Shown here piece after piece: positions 30,102 through 39,114 of a stretch of 64,000 nt of DNA. Position 1 is the first letter of the stretch; every line of letters begins with the position of its first letter. The notes beneath the pieces were generated by a model, which saw nothing but the letters and a program-made list of their open reading frames with translations, had not been told where the DNA came from and ran no database searches. Location: the NCBI RefSeq assembly GCF_022170785.1, contig NZ_CP081870.1:1910001-1974000 (forward strand), written 5' to 3'. The position numbers and the translations under genes are program-made. The stretch comes from Rossellomorea marisflavi (lineage in GTDB: Bacteria; Bacillota; Bacilli; Bacillales; Bacillaceae_B).

Positions 30102-32222
30102 ATGGAACAGACCAAACAAACATTTTCCATTGATTGGGCCGGACGTGAATTGACCGTCGAAGTCGGCCAGCTTGCCAAGCAAGCCAATGGTGCTGCACTG
30201 ATAAGATATGGAGATACCGCTGTCCTGAGCAGTGCTACAGCGTCAAAGGAACCGAAACCACTTGATTTCTTCCCTTTGACAGTTAACTATGAAGAAAGAC
30301 TATATGCAGTAGGTAAAATCCCTGGAGGCTTCATCAAACGTGAAGGACGGCCGAGTGAGAGAGCCATCCTTGCCAGCCGACTGATCGATAGACCGATCCG
30401 ACCGCTATTTGCCGATGGTTTCCGTAATGAAGTCCAAGTCATCTCCATGGTCATGAGTGTCGATCAGGACTGCTCATCCGAAATGGCTGCTATGTTCGGG
30501 TCTTCTTTGGCGCTTTCTGTATCGGATATCCCGTTCGAAGGACCGATCGCAGGAGTGGTCGTCGGGCTGATCGATGGAGAATTCATGATCAATCCGACAG
30601 TCGCGCAGCTTGAGAAGAGTGAAATCCACCTTTCTGTAGCTGGTACGAAAGACGCCATCAACATGGTTGAGGCAGGGGCAGATGAAGTTCCTGAAGAGAC
30701 GATGCTTGAGGCGATCATGTTCGGGCATGAAGAGATCAAAAAGCTGATTGCCTTCCAGGAAGAAATCATCGCAAAGATGGGTAAAGAAAAACTTGAGATC
30801 AAACTGTTCGAACTGGATGAAGTCATCGAAACGGAAGTGCGCTCCCTATGTGAGAGCGAATTGATCCCGGCGATCCAGGTCCAGGAAAAACACGCACGTG
30901 AAGAAGCAATCAAAGAAGTGAAAAATAAAGTCATCTCTGTTTACGAAGAAAAAGAAGCAGATGACGCTACGTTGAAACAGGTCAAAAAGGTATTGGACAA
31001 ACTTGTGAAAAACGAAGTGCGCCGTTTGATCACGGAAGATAAAGTCCGTCCTGATGGGCGTGGAGTGGATGAAATCCGTCCCCTTTCCTCTGAAGTCGGC
31101 CTTCTTCCTAGAACGCATGGTTCAGGCTTGTTCACACGTGGACAAACCCAGGCCCTCAGCATCTGTACGCTTGGTGCACTTGGTGACGTTCAGGTCCTTG
31201 ATGGTCTGGGTATCGAAGAATCCAAGCGATTCATGCATCACTATAACTTCCCTCAATTCAGTGTGGGAGAAACTGGTCCGATCCGTGGCCCTGGCCGTCG
31301 TGAAATCGGACACGGAGCGCTCGGAGAAAGAGCTCTTGATCCGATCATCCCGGATGAATCCGACTTCCCATATACAATCCGTCTTGTATCCGAAGTACTT
31401 GAATCCAACGGATCCACATCTCAGGCAAGTATCTGTGCAAGCACCCTGGCGATGATGGATGCGGGTGTTCCGATCAAGGCACCGGTTGCAGGTATTGCAA
31501 TGGGTCTGATCAAATCAGGCGAACATTATTCTATCCTGACTGATATCCAGGGCATGGAGGATCATCTTGGAGACATGGACTTCAAGGTGGCAGGTACATC
31601 CAAAGGGGTTACTGCCCTGCAAATGGACATCAAAATCGATGGACTTTCAAGGGAAATCCTTGAGGAAGCACTCCAACAAGCGAAAAAAGGCCGTATGCAG
31701 ATCTTGGACAGCATGCTTGCAACGATCTCAGAATCAAGGACGTCCCTATCCGCCTATGCTCCTAAGATCCTTACGATGCATATCAATCCGGATAAGATCC
31801 GCGACGTCATCGGGCCAAGCGGTAAGCAAATCAATAAGATCATCGATGAGACAGGCGTGAAGATCGACATCGAGCAGGACGGAACCATCTTCATCTCGTC
31901 CACTGATGAAGAGAGCAACAAAAAAGCGAAAAAGACGATCGAAGATATTGTCAGGGAAGTCGAGCCTGGCCAAATGTATCTTGGGAAAGTCAAGCGCGTA
32001 GAGAAGTTCGGAGCGTTCGTCGAAATCTTCGCAGGAAAAGATGGACTCGTACACATTTCAGAGCTTGCTGAAGAGCGCGTCCGTAAAACGGAAGACGTTG
32101 TCGCTGTCGGTGATCAGCTTCTTGTGAAGGTGTTGGATATCGATAATCAAGGCCGTGTCAACCTATCAAGGAAGGCCGTCCTTAAAGAACAGCGTGAAAA
32201 AGAAGAGCAAAACCAGGCATAA
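30102..32222 (+). CDS. pnp: Polynucleotide phosphorylase
   Basis: A 706-residue 3'-5' phosphorolytic exoribonuclease of the RNA decay machinery. Two RNase PH domains (about 10-230 and 310-545) flank an alpha-helical domain; [22 protein letters not shown] is in the first and the active second domain has [16 protein letters not shown] and catalytic-site [23 protein letters not shown] domain (about 553-612, [17 protein letters not shown]) and an S1 domain (about 620-690) follow. Other RNA decay genes, rnjB and rny, are in the same window. The protein is complete. Confidence 0.98.
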   Translation: MEQTKQTFSIDWAGRELTVEVGQLAKQANGAALIRYGDTAVLSSATASKEPKPLDFFPLTVNYEERLYAVGKIPGGFIKREGRPSERAILASRLIDRPIRPLFADGFRNEVQVISMVMSVDQDCSSEMAAMFGSSLALSVSDIPFEGPIAGVVVGLIDGEFMINPTVAQLEKSEIHLSVAGTKDAINMVEAGADEVPEETMLEAIMFGHEEIKKLIAFQEEIIAKMGKEKLEIKLFELDEVIETEVRSLCESELIPAIQVQEKHAREEAIKEVKNKVISVYEEKEADDATLKQVKKVLDKLVKNEVRRLITEDKVRPDGRGVDEIRPLSSEVGLLPRTHGSGLFTRGQTQALSICTLGALGDVQVLDGLGIEESKRFMHHYNFPQFSVGETGPIRGPGRREIGHGALGERALDPIIPDESDFPYTIRLVSEVLESNGSTSQASICASTLAMMDAGVPIKAPVAGIAMGLIKSGEHYSILTDIQGMEDHLGDMDFKVAGTSKGVTALQMDIKIDGLSREILEEALQQAKKGRMQILDSMLATISESRTSLSAYAPKILTMHINPDKIRDVIGPSGKQINKIIDETGVKIDIEQDGTIFISSTDEESNKKAKKTIEDIVREVEPGQMYLGKVKRVEKFGAFVEIFAGKDGLVHISELAEERVRKTEDVVAVGDQLLVKVLDIDNQGRVNLSRKAVLKEQREKEEQNQA

Positions 32223-32236
32223 TGTTGCTGATCAGT

Positions 32237-32277
32237 CCGTCTTGCTGGGATTCCATCCCGCAAGGCGGCTTTTTTTT
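32237..32277 (+). terminator. Terminator after pnp
   Basis: An imperfect 14-bp stem, CCGTCTTGCTGGGAT against ATCCCGCAAGGCGG, followed by eight T (32270-32277). Confidence 0.9.
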
Positions 32278-32331
32278 GCCCGCGTTCTACCTTGTCCCAG
32301 TCCTTCATACTATTAATAGGGAGGACGGTGA

Positions 32332-33306
32332 ATGCAAATGGGGAGAAAATACTTGATAGCACTACCTGTAATTGCTATTCTGACTTTAGCGGCTGTACAA
32401 AACCCTTGGACCAATCAGTATGTCGCGCATCTTAAAGGCCAGTCGGTGACGACAACTTCTAATAAGAGCAACCTCATGCAACAAATCGAGGAAAAGGCAT
32501 CCGGGGGGATCAAGCCACAAGATGCCATGATTGATCCGGTATGGAAGGCAACACCCGGCTATAATGGTATCGATCTGGACATTGATGCTTCCTATAAGCA
32601 AATGAAGAAGACAGGAACCTTTGATGATGATAAACTTGTGTGGAAGCAGTTGAAGCCTTCTAAGCACCTGGAGGACCTTCCGCCTTCCCCTGTGTACAGA
32701 GGGAATCCGGAGAAACCGATGGCTGCATTTATCATCAATGTTGCCTGGGGTAACGAGTATATCCCTGATATGCTGGAGACGCTCAAGAAGCACCAGGTAT
32801 ACGCCACCTTCTTCCTTGAAGGACGGTGGGTAAAGAATAATCCGAAGCTTGCCAGGATGATTGTCGAGGCGGGTCATGAAGTAGGGAATCATTCCTATTC
32901 CCACCCTGATATGAAATCCCTGCAAACCTCCAAGGTGAGAGATGAATTGAAACGTACGAATGATATCATCGAGGTGACCACTGGAGAAAAGGTTAAGTGG
33001 TTTGCCCCTCCGAGCGGGAGCTATCGGGACGAAGTGGTCGAAATTGCCGATGAAATGGATATGAGGACCATCATGTGGAGTGTGGATACGATTGATTGGC
33101 AAAAACCGAGTCCGGATGTGTTGATCGACCGCGTGATGGGAAAAATGCATAAAGGGGCAATCGTCCTTATGCATCCCACTGCGTCTACGGCAAACGCCCT
33201 GAACGCCCTCATCGTTCAGGTGAAAGAAAAGGAATTGAGACTAGGGACGGTCTCTAGTTTAATGAAAGAAGAAAGAATCCTGGAAGAAGGAGATAATTCT
33301 CCTTGA
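32332..33306 (+). CDS. ylxY: YlxY, polysaccharide deacetylase-like protein with altered active site
   Basis: A 324-residue exported protein of carbohydrate esterase family 4. A short N-terminal membrane/signal segment (about residues 6-20) is followed by a variable region and a NodB domain from about 120. Metal-ligand His residues remain in NHSYSHPDM, and DTIDW and LMHPT match later motifs. But motif 1, normally TFDDG or TFDxSWG, reads FIINVAWGN, so the catalytic Asp is Asn, and motif 3 reads FAPPSGSY without the usual Arg. It may therefore bind sugar without deacetylating it. It is linked to sporulation by family and by neighbours mlpA and ymxH. GGGAGG lies 8 bases before the ATG. Confidence 0.85.
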   Translation: MQMGRKYLIALPVIAILTLAAVQNPWTNQYVAHLKGQSVTTTSNKSNLMQQIEEKASGGIKPQDAMIDPVWKATPGYNGIDLDIDASYKQMKKTGTFDDDKLVWKQLKPSKHLEDLPPSPVYRGNPEKPMAAFIINVAWGNEYIPDMLETLKKHQVYATFFLEGRWVKNNPKLARMIVEAGHEVGNHSYSHPDMKSLQTSKVRDELKRTNDIIEVTTGEKVKWFAPPSGSYRDEVVEIADEMDMRTIMWSVDTIDWQKPSPDVLIDRVMGKMHKGAIVLMHPTASTANALNALIVQVKEKELRLGTVSSLMKEERILEEGDNSP

Positions 33307-33353
33307 GTGAGGAAATAGTAAGGACAGGTACATCAAGACTAGGAGGAACTTTT

Positions 33354-34595
33354 TTGATTAAGAAATATACTTGCCAAAATGGACTGCGAATTGTGCTCGA
33401 ACAAATCCCGACGGTCCGATCGGTTGCCATCGGGGTTTGGATCGGTGCAGGTTCACGTAATGAAACAAAAGAAAACAATGGGATCTCACATTTTCTTGAA
33501 CATATGTTTTTCAAGGGGACGAAAACGAAGACGGCAAGGGAAATCGCCGAATCATTCGACAGTATAGGCGGTCAGGTTAATGCCTTCACATCAAAAGAAT
33601 ACACGTGCTATTATGCGAAGGTGCTCGATAACCATGCCGGCTACGCCTTACATACGCTTGCGGATATGTTCTTCCATTCCACTTATGTGGAAGAGGAATT
33701 GAAAAAGGAAAAGAATGTTGTATACGAAGAGATCAAAATGTACGAAGATACACCTGATGACATCGTGCATGATCTCTTGAGTAAAGCCGTATATGAAGAT
33801 CACCCACTGGGCTATCCGATCCTCGGAACGGAAGAAACACTGGACACGTTCAACCAGGCAAAGTTGAAGCAGTATATGCATGATATGTATACTCCGGATC
33901 AGGTAGTGGTGTCCATTGCAGGCAACGTCGACGAGTCCTTCATCAAAGAGGTGGAGAAGCTTTTCGGATCCTATGAGGGAGGAAAAGGCCGCGACGATCG
34001 TGACCAGCCCCAATTCTTCTATAATAAACTTGCACGGAAGAAGGATACGGAGCAGGCTCATTTATGCCTTGGGTATAACGGCCTTCAAATCGGTCATCCC
34101 GACATCTATAACCTCATCATCCTGAACAATGTACTAGGAGGCAGCATGTCCTCACGCCTCTTCCAAGAAGTAAGGGAGCAGCGTGGACTGGCATACTCAG
34201 TATTCTCCTATCACTCCTCCCATGAAGATAGTGGAATGGTCACCATCTATGGAGGGACAGGAGCCAATCAGCTTGATGAGCTGTTCGATACGATCGACTC
34301 CACATTGAAAGGCCTCAAGGCAGAGGGCATCACGGAAAAGGAACTCCTTAACAGCAAGGAACAGTTGAAAGGAAATCTGATGCTGAGCCTTGAAAGCACC
34401 AACAGCCGGATGAGCCGCAACGGGAAAAATGAACTGTTGTTGAAACAGCACCGGACGCTGGATGAGATCGTCGATGAAATCGATGGCGTCACCATCGATA
34501 AAGTGAATCAATTGACCCATGAGATTTTCACGGACGACTATGCAGCAGCGTTGATCAGTCCTGATGGGAACCTGCCGTCCAATATGAGAAAATAA
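33354..34595 (+). CDS. mlpA: MlpA (YmxG), M16 zinc peptidase
   Basis: A 413-residue processing-peptidase-like protein. The inverted zinc motif HFLEH is near residue 51 (GISHFLEHMFFKGT), with the distal Glu in VVYEEIKMYEDTPDD about 75 residues later, so the enzyme looks active. In B. subtilis the gene affects extracellular protease production. TTG 33354 is preferred because AGGAGGAA (33341-33348) is 5 bases upstream and homologues begin near IKKYTCQNGLR; the longer frame from TTG 33303, overlapping the ylxY stop, also has a ribosome-binding site and cannot be excluded. Confidence 0.9.
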   Translation: MIKKYTCQNGLRIVLEQIPTVRSVAIGVWIGAGSRNETKENNGISHFLEHMFFKGTKTKTAREIAESFDSIGGQVNAFTSKEYTCYYAKVLDNHAGYALHTLADMFFHSTYVEEELKKEKNVVYEEIKMYEDTPDDIVHDLLSKAVYEDHPLGYPILGTEETLDTFNQAKLKQYMHDMYTPDQVVVSIAGNVDESFIKEVEKLFGSYEGGKGRDDRDQPQFFYNKLARKKDTEQAHLCLGYNGLQIGHPDIYNLIILNNVLGGSMSSRLFQEVREQRGLAYSVFSYHSSHEDSGMVTIYGGTGANQLDELFDTIDSTLKGLKAEGITEKELLNSKEQLKGNLMLSLESTNSRMSRNGKNELLLKQHRTLDEIVDEIDGVTIDKVNQLTHEIFTDDYAAALISPDGNLPSNMRK

Positions 34596-34600
34596 TCAAA

Positions 34601-34628
34601 AAGGTCAGCACATGCTGGCCTTTTTTTT
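34601..34628 (+). terminator. Terminator after mlpA
   Basis: AAGGTCAGC (34601-34609) pairs with GCTGGCCTT (34614-34622) with one G-U, then a run of T. Confidence 0.9.
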
Positions 34629-34682
34629 GATTCTGATTGTGAAGAGGGTTGTATACATTAATAATAAAGGGAGGGGAAGCCA

Positions 34683-34916
34683 GTGAGATTGAGTGAACTG
34701 AGCGGAAAGGAAATCGTGGACTACGGAAGGGCTGAAAGATTGGGGGTTCTGGGACATACTGATCTCGAATTCGATCATCGATCGGGTCAGATCGATGCCT
34801 TGATCATTCCCATGGGCAAGTGGATGCGCAAGCAAAGCGGTGAAATACGGGTCCCATGGCATATGATCAGGACCATCGGAACGGATATGATCATACTGGA
34901 AGTGGCAAGGGAATGA
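34683..34916 (+). CDS. ymxH: YmxH/YlmC family PRC-barrel protein
   Basis: A 77-residue PRC-barrel protein of the YlmC/YmxH family. It starts at GTG 34683 (MRLSELSGKEIVDYGRAERLG) after a GGGAGGGGAAGC stretch. The family signature is LSGKEIVDYGRAERLGVLG and the IRVPWHMIRTIGTDMIIL-type C-terminus, here VPWHMIRTIGTDMIIL. Members are tied to sporulation by genomic context and expression in Bacillus, but no biochemical activity is known. Flanked by two terminators, it looks like a single-gene unit or the tail of a weakly read-through transcript. Confidence 0.88.
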   Translation: MRLSELSGKEIVDYGRAERLGVLGHTDLEFDHRSGQIDALIIPMGKWMRKQSGEIRVPWHMIRTIGTDMIILEVARE

Positions 34917-34946
34917 AAAAACGGGGAAGCCCGTTTTTTTTTTTTT
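34917..34946 (+). terminator. Terminator after ymxH
   Basis: AAAAACGGG (34917-34925), loop GAAG, CCCGTTTTT (34930-34938), T run to 34946. It begins immediately after the stop codon. Confidence 0.92.
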
Positions 34947-35002
34947 GCTTTCTTGTGACGCGCTCCCAAAAGTGTAAGGAAGGAATGCAAGAGGCATCTC
35001 CT

Positions 35003-35031
35003 CACCCTTTACGTGCTCTATACATAGACTG
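35003..35031 (+). promoter_or_regulatory. Possible SigK promoter for spoVFAB
   Basis: CACC (35003-35006), 16 bases, CATAGACTG (35023-35031), against mACm-N16-CATAnnnTA: one mismatch in the -10. spoVF is known to be mother-cell SigK-controlled in B. subtilis, which raises the prior. Confidence 0.4.
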
Positions 35032-35087
35032 AAGAAGTGAAAGGCTTCATGAAGATGCGATTATGGTAAAAGTAGGTGAAAGCACTG

Positions 35088-35987
35088 ATGTTGACCGGAA
35101 TGCACATCGCAGTTCTGGGTGGAGATGCTCGCCAATTGGAGATTATCCGTAAACTTACTGAGTTGGATGCGAAGATATCCCTTGTCGGTTTTGAACAATT
35201 GGATCATGCATTCACCGGGGCTACGAAAGAGAAAATGAGTGAAATTGATTTTTCCATGATGGACGCCATCATTTTACCGGTTCCGGGTACCAATCTTCAA
35301 GGGGAGATCGAAACCATCTTTTCAAATGAAAAAGTCGTGTTGACAGAAGAAATCTTAAGCAGGACCCCTGACCATTGCACAATCTACTCCGGAATCACCA
35401 ATGATTATTTAAGCGGGATCGTGGATGCGTCAAAACGCGATCTTATTCAGCTGTTCGAAAGGGATGACGTCGCCATCTATAATTCCATCCCGACAGTAGA
35501 AGGCACAATCATGATGGCCATTCAACATACGGATTTCACCATCCATGGTTCGAATATCGTCATCCTCGGGCTTGGTCGTGTGGGGATGAGCGTGGCCAGG
35601 ACCTTCCATCATCTCGGGGGCAGGGTGAAAGTAGGCGCCAGGAAAACGGAGCACTTGGCAAGGGCATCAGAGATGGGACTGGATTCCTTCCAATTAGGTC
35701 AGCTGGAAAAGCATGTCGGACAATGTGATATCTGCATCAATACGATTCCGGCTCCCATCATCACACCCGGGGTCATTGCAAAGATGCCCTCTCATATCCT
35801 TGTTATCGACCTTGCTTCCAAACCGGGAGGGACCGATTTCAGATTTGCCGAGAAGCGTGGGATCAAGGCGCTCCTTGCCCCGGGTCTCCCGGGTATTGTG
35901 GCACCGAAGACGGCAGGTCAGATACTGGCCAATGTTCTATGCAAGCTGATGGATGATCGAAACAAAGGAAAGGGGAGTTCTACGTGA
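35088..35987 (+). CDS. spoVFA: Dipicolinate synthase subunit A
   Basis: A 299-residue oxidoreductase-like subunit of dipicolinate synthase, which makes spore DPA from dihydrodipicolinate supplied by the downstream DapA. ATG 35088 gives MLTGMHIAVLGGDARQLE, matching the family start; AGGTGA ends 7 bases upstream. The upstream in-frame GTG 35076 sits within that site. An N-terminal Rossmann-like IAVLGGDARQ and a second dinucleotide motif VILGLGRVGMSVAR near residue 155 are visible. It overlaps spoVFB by four bases. Expected in the mother cell late in sporulation. Confidence 0.95.
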   Translation: MLTGMHIAVLGGDARQLEIIRKLTELDAKISLVGFEQLDHAFTGATKEKMSEIDFSMMDAIILPVPGTNLQGEIETIFSNEKVVLTEEILSRTPDHCTIYSGITNDYLSGIVDASKRDLIQLFERDDVAIYNSIPTVEGTIMMAIQHTDFTIHGSNIVILGLGRVGMSVARTFHHLGGRVKVGARKTEHLARASEMGLDSFQLGQLEKHVGQCDICINTIPAPIITPGVIAKMPSHILVIDLASKPGGTDFRFAEKRGIKALLAPGLPGIVAPKTAGQILANVLCKLMDDRNKGKGSST

Positions 35988-36577
35988 GCATTAAAGGAAA
36001 AAGAATCGGATTTGGTCTGACTGGTTCGCACTGTACCTATGATGAAGTATTTCCGCAAATCGAGAAACTGGTCAACGGGGGCGCGGATGTTCTTCCAGTC
36101 GTATCATCAACCATGATGAATACGAACACGCGGTTCGGAAAAGGGGAGGACTGGGTCAAGAGAATTGAAGACGTGACGGGGCACAAAGTGATTGATTCAA
36201 TTGTGAAAGCAGAGCCGCTCGGTCCGAAGATTCCCCTGGACTGTATGGTGATTTCACCCCTTACAGGCAATACCATGAGTAAATTCGCCAACGCCATGAC
36301 CGACTCCCCGGTCCTGATGGCGGCAAAGGCTACTTTGAGAAATCATCGTCCCGTTGTACTTGGGATCTCAACAAATGATGCCTTGGGGCTTAACGGTATC
36401 AATTTGATGAGGCTGATTTCCACAAAGGATATCTATTTCATCCCATTCGGCCAAGATGCACCGGAGCAAAAACCGAAATCCATGGTGGCACGGATGAGCT
36501 TGACTCAGGAGACAATCGAAGCCGCGATGGAGGGAAGGCAGCTCCAACCTGTCGTGATTGAACGGTATCTGGATTGA
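35984..36577 (+). CDS. spoVFB: Dipicolinate synthase subunit B
   Basis: A 197-residue flavoprotein-like subunit of dipicolinate synthase. It opens GKRIGFGLTGSHCTYDEVFPQIEKLV, typical for SpoVFB, with flavodoxin/decarboxylase-type features such as MVISPLTGNTMSKFANAMTDSPVLMAAKA. The GTG start overlaps the spoVFA stop (GTGA), so production of the two subunits is coupled. The gene is followed by a terminator and then the asd promoter, separating the late sporulation unit from vegetative lysine/DAP genes. Confidence 0.95.
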   Translation: MSIKGKRIGFGLTGSHCTYDEVFPQIEKLVNGGADVLPVVSSTMMNTNTRFGKGEDWVKRIEDVTGHKVIDSIVKAEPLGPKIPLDCMVISPLTGNTMSKFANAMTDSPVLMAAKATLRNHRPVVLGISTNDALGLNGINLMRLISTKDIYFIPFGQDAPEQKPKSMVARMSLTQETIEAAMEGRQLQPVVIERYLD

Positions 36578-36585
36578 TCGCAAGG

Positions 36586-36617
36586 GAAGGCTTCCGCATG
36601 GATAGCCTTCTTTTCCT
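36586..36617 (+). terminator. Terminator after spoVFB
   Basis: GAAGGCT (36586-36592) pairs with AGCCTTC (36604-36610), then TTTTCCTT. A seven-base stem, weaker than others here. Confidence 0.65.
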
Positions 36618-36634
36618 TGTACGAAAAAGAGTCT

Positions 36635-36662
36635 ATTGAAAGAAGATTCTTTATGTTAGAAT
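36635..36662 (+). promoter_or_regulatory. Promoter for asd
   Basis: TTGAAA (36635-36640), 16 bases, TAGAAT (36657-36662). A second -10-like TATAGT lies at 36672-36677. Confidence 0.55.
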
Positions 36663-36724
36663 ATACTTTATTATAGTAAATGGCTAAATTGCTATTATGA
36701 AAAGTTTTGGAAGGAGAGAGGATT

Positions 36725-37771
36725 TTGAATACAACGGAATTAAACGTGGCAGTCGTCGGTGCAACCGGGGCAGTCGGACAACAAATGCTGGAAACATTAG
36801 AAAAAAGGGATTTTCCGATAAAAAATCTGATCTTACTATCTTCTGCCCGTTCGGCAGGTTCAACAGTATCTTTTAGAGGAAGAGAGTATACGGTGGAAGA
36901 AGCGAAGCCCGAAAGCTTTGAAGGGGTGGATATTGCCTTGTTCAGTGCAGGGGGAAGCGTATCAAAGCTTCTTGCTCCCGAGGCAGTGAAAAGAGGGGCC
37001 ATCGTAGTCGACAATACAAGTGCCTACCGTATGGATCCCGAAGTTCCGCTCGTTGTACCTGAAGTAAATGAGGAAGATCTGAAACTTCATAAAGGCATCA
37101 TTGCCAATCCCAACTGTTCGACAATCCAGATGGTTGCCGCTCTAGAGCCACTGCGTAAAGCCTATGGACTGAAAAAGGTGATCGTTTCTACCTATCAAGC
37201 TGTATCCGGCGCCGGTGCAGTCGCCATAGATGAATTAAATGATCAGGCGCAGGCGATCCTGTCGGGCGATTCCTTTGAGCCGAATGTCCTGCCGGTCAAA
37301 GGGGATAAAAAACATTATCAGATAGCCTATAATGTGATCCCTCAGATTGATCTGTTCCAGGAAAATGGTTTTACATTCGAAGAAATGAAGATGATCAATG
37401 AAACAAAAAAGATCATGCATCAACCTGATTTGAAGGTGTCAGCCACATGTGTGAGACTCCCAGTAGTAACAGGTCACTCTGAAAGTGTATATATTGAGAT
37501 TGATAAGGACTCCATTTCGGTGGGGGATATTCATGCGCAACTCACGGCAGCTCCGGGTGTAACCCTTCAGGATGTACCCGAAGAACAAATTTATCCGATG
37601 CCTGCCGATGCAGTAGGGAAGCCGGATGTTTTTGTCGGACGCGTGAGAAAAGACCTTGATGAGGACAACGGATTCCACATGTGGATCGTATCCGATAACC
37701 TTTTGAAAGGCGCTGCCTGGAATTCAGTGCAGATTGCTGAAAGCCTATTGAAATTGGGTCTGGTTAAATAA
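36725..37771 (+). CDS. asd: Aspartate-semialdehyde dehydrogenase
   Basis: A 348-residue enzyme that reduces aspartyl phosphate to aspartate semialdehyde, the branch point to DAP/lysine, threonine and methionine. The NADP-binding motif VVGATGAVGQQML is near residues 10-22 and the catalytic Cys in ANPNCSTIQM near 130. TTG 36725 is chosen because AAGGAGAG (36711-36718) lies 6 bases upstream; the longer frame from TTG 36707 starts before this site. It heads the asd-dapG-dapA group. Confidence 0.95.
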   Translation: MNTTELNVAVVGATGAVGQQMLETLEKRDFPIKNLILLSSARSAGSTVSFRGREYTVEEAKPESFEGVDIALFSAGGSVSKLLAPEAVKRGAIVVDNTSAYRMDPEVPLVVPEVNEEDLKLHKGIIANPNCSTIQMVAALEPLRKAYGLKKVIVSTYQAVSGAGAVAIDELNDQAQAILSGDSFEPNVLPVKGDKKHYQIAYNVIPQIDLFQENGFTFEEMKMINETKKIMHQPDLKVSATCVRLPVVTGHSESVYIEIDKDSISVGDIHAQLTAAPGVTLQDVPEEQIYPMPADAVGKPDVFVGRVRKDLDEDNGFHMWIVSDNLLKGAAWNSVQIAESLLKLGLVK

Positions 37772-37824
37772 GCAGAAGAGGATCATAACAACATACGACG
37801 ACTAACTCAAGCAACCATCCCCCT

Positions 37825-37849
37825 ACCTCTTGACCATTGATGAAGAGGT
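37825..37849 (+). promoter_or_regulatory. Hairpin covering the dapG ribosome-binding site
   Basis: ACCTCTT (37825-37831) pairs perfectly with AAGAGGT (37843-37849), which contains the dapG Shine-Dalgarno 7 bases before the ATG. It could limit dapG translation; this is inference. Confidence 0.45.
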
Positions 37850-37855
37850 GTAGAC

Positions 37856-39112
37856 ATGAAAGTGATCGTCCAGAAATTCGGAGGTACTTCCGTAAGGGAT
37901 GAATCAACAAGGCTGAAAGCCATTGCTCATACAAAAGAAGCCATCAGTGAAGGGTATAAGGTGGTCGTGGTCGTCTCCGCCATGGGCAGAAAAGGTGAGC
38001 CGTACGCAACCGACTCCCTACTCGGACTCATAGGAGAAGGGAACACGAGAATCAGCAAAAGGGAACAGGACTTATTATTATCATGCGGAGAAATCATTTC
38101 GAGTCTCGTCTTTTCCAATATGCTCCTGCAGAATGGGGTGTGTTCCACGGCGCTGACCGGGGCTCAGGCAGGCTTTCGCACCAATGATGACTTTGGCAAT
38201 GCCAGGATCATGGAAATGGATTGCGAAAGGATTAAAAAAGAACTTGATCTTCATGACGCCGTAGTGGTAGCCGGGTTTCAAGGAGCGACCCCCAGGGGTG
38301 ATATTACGACGATCGGCAGGGGTGGGAGCGATACCTCCGCCTCCGCACTCGGCGTCGCATTGGAGGCAGAGTTTATCGATATCTTCACCGATGTGGAGGG
38401 AATCATGACGGCGGACCCACGCATTTCATCCAGGGCGCGGCCCATTAAGGTCGTATCCTATAATGAAGTATGCAATATGGCGTACCAGGGAGCAAAGGTC
38501 ATTCATCCGCGAGCGGTTGAAATCGCCATGAACTCGAATGTACCCATCAGGATCCGGTCCACGTATTCGAAAGATCCGGGTACCCTTGTCACCACACCGG
38601 GCTTCATGAAGGATCATGAACATTTCAGAAGTCACCCCGTCACAGGCATAGCCCATGTACAGTCTCTTACACAGATCAAGGTATTCGCACGGGAGGATCA
38701 ATATGATCTGCAGGCGGAAGTGTTCAAGGCGATGGCGAGGGAAGGCATCTCCGTGGATTTTATCAACATTTCCCCTCGGGGAGTCGTTTATACGGTTTCT
38801 TCCACTTTGAGCGACCGTGCCATTACCGTTCTTAAGAATCTCGGTCATGTTCCCCATGTGGAACGGGAGTGCGCCAAGGTATCCGTGGTTGGAGCGGGAA
38901 TGACCGGTGTTCCGGGTATCACATCCGTCATCGTGTCCTCCCTTTCTGATCTTGGTATCAGGATCCTGCAGTCTGCCGATAGCCATACAACCATCTGGGT
39001 ACTCGTAAAAGAGCATGATCTTGTGAATGCCATCAATGCCCTTCATGATGCCTTTCAACTGCAAGAGAGGGATGCTGCCTGGTTAGCGCATCAATTTGAG
39101 GAGAGTGAATAG
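37856..39112 (+). CDS. dapG: Aspartate kinase I (DapG type)
   Basis: A 418-residue aspartokinase, the first step of the aspartate pathway. The kinase domain starts VIVQKFGGTSVRD and includes GRGGSDTSASALGVALEAEFIDIFTDVEGI-type motifs (residues about 150-185) and TADPRI. Two ACT regulatory domains lie in the last 150 residues. In B. subtilis DapG is the DAP-inhibited isozyme used for cell wall and spore DPA supply; that feedback property is assumed from synteny. It lies between asd and dapA. Its ribosome-binding site can be paired in a hairpin. Confidence 0.95.
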   Translation: MKVIVQKFGGTSVRDESTRLKAIAHTKEAISEGYKVVVVVSAMGRKGEPYATDSLLGLIGEGNTRISKREQDLLLSCGEIISSLVFSNMLLQNGVCSTALTGAQAGFRTNDDFGNARIMEMDCERIKKELDLHDAVVVAGFQGATPRGDITTIGRGGSDTSASALGVALEAEFIDIFTDVEGIMTADPRISSRARPIKVVSYNEVCNMAYQGAKVIHPRAVEIAMNSNVPIRIRSTYSKDPGTLVTTPGFMKDHEHFRSHPVTGIAHVQSLTQIKVFAREDQYDLQAEVFKAMAREGISVDFINISPRGVVYTVSSTLSDRAITVLKNLGHVPHVERECAKVSVVGAGMTGVPGITSVIVSSLSDLGIRILQSADSHTTIWVLVKEHDLVNAINALHDAFQLQERDAAWLAHQFEESE

Positions 39113-39114
39113 TT

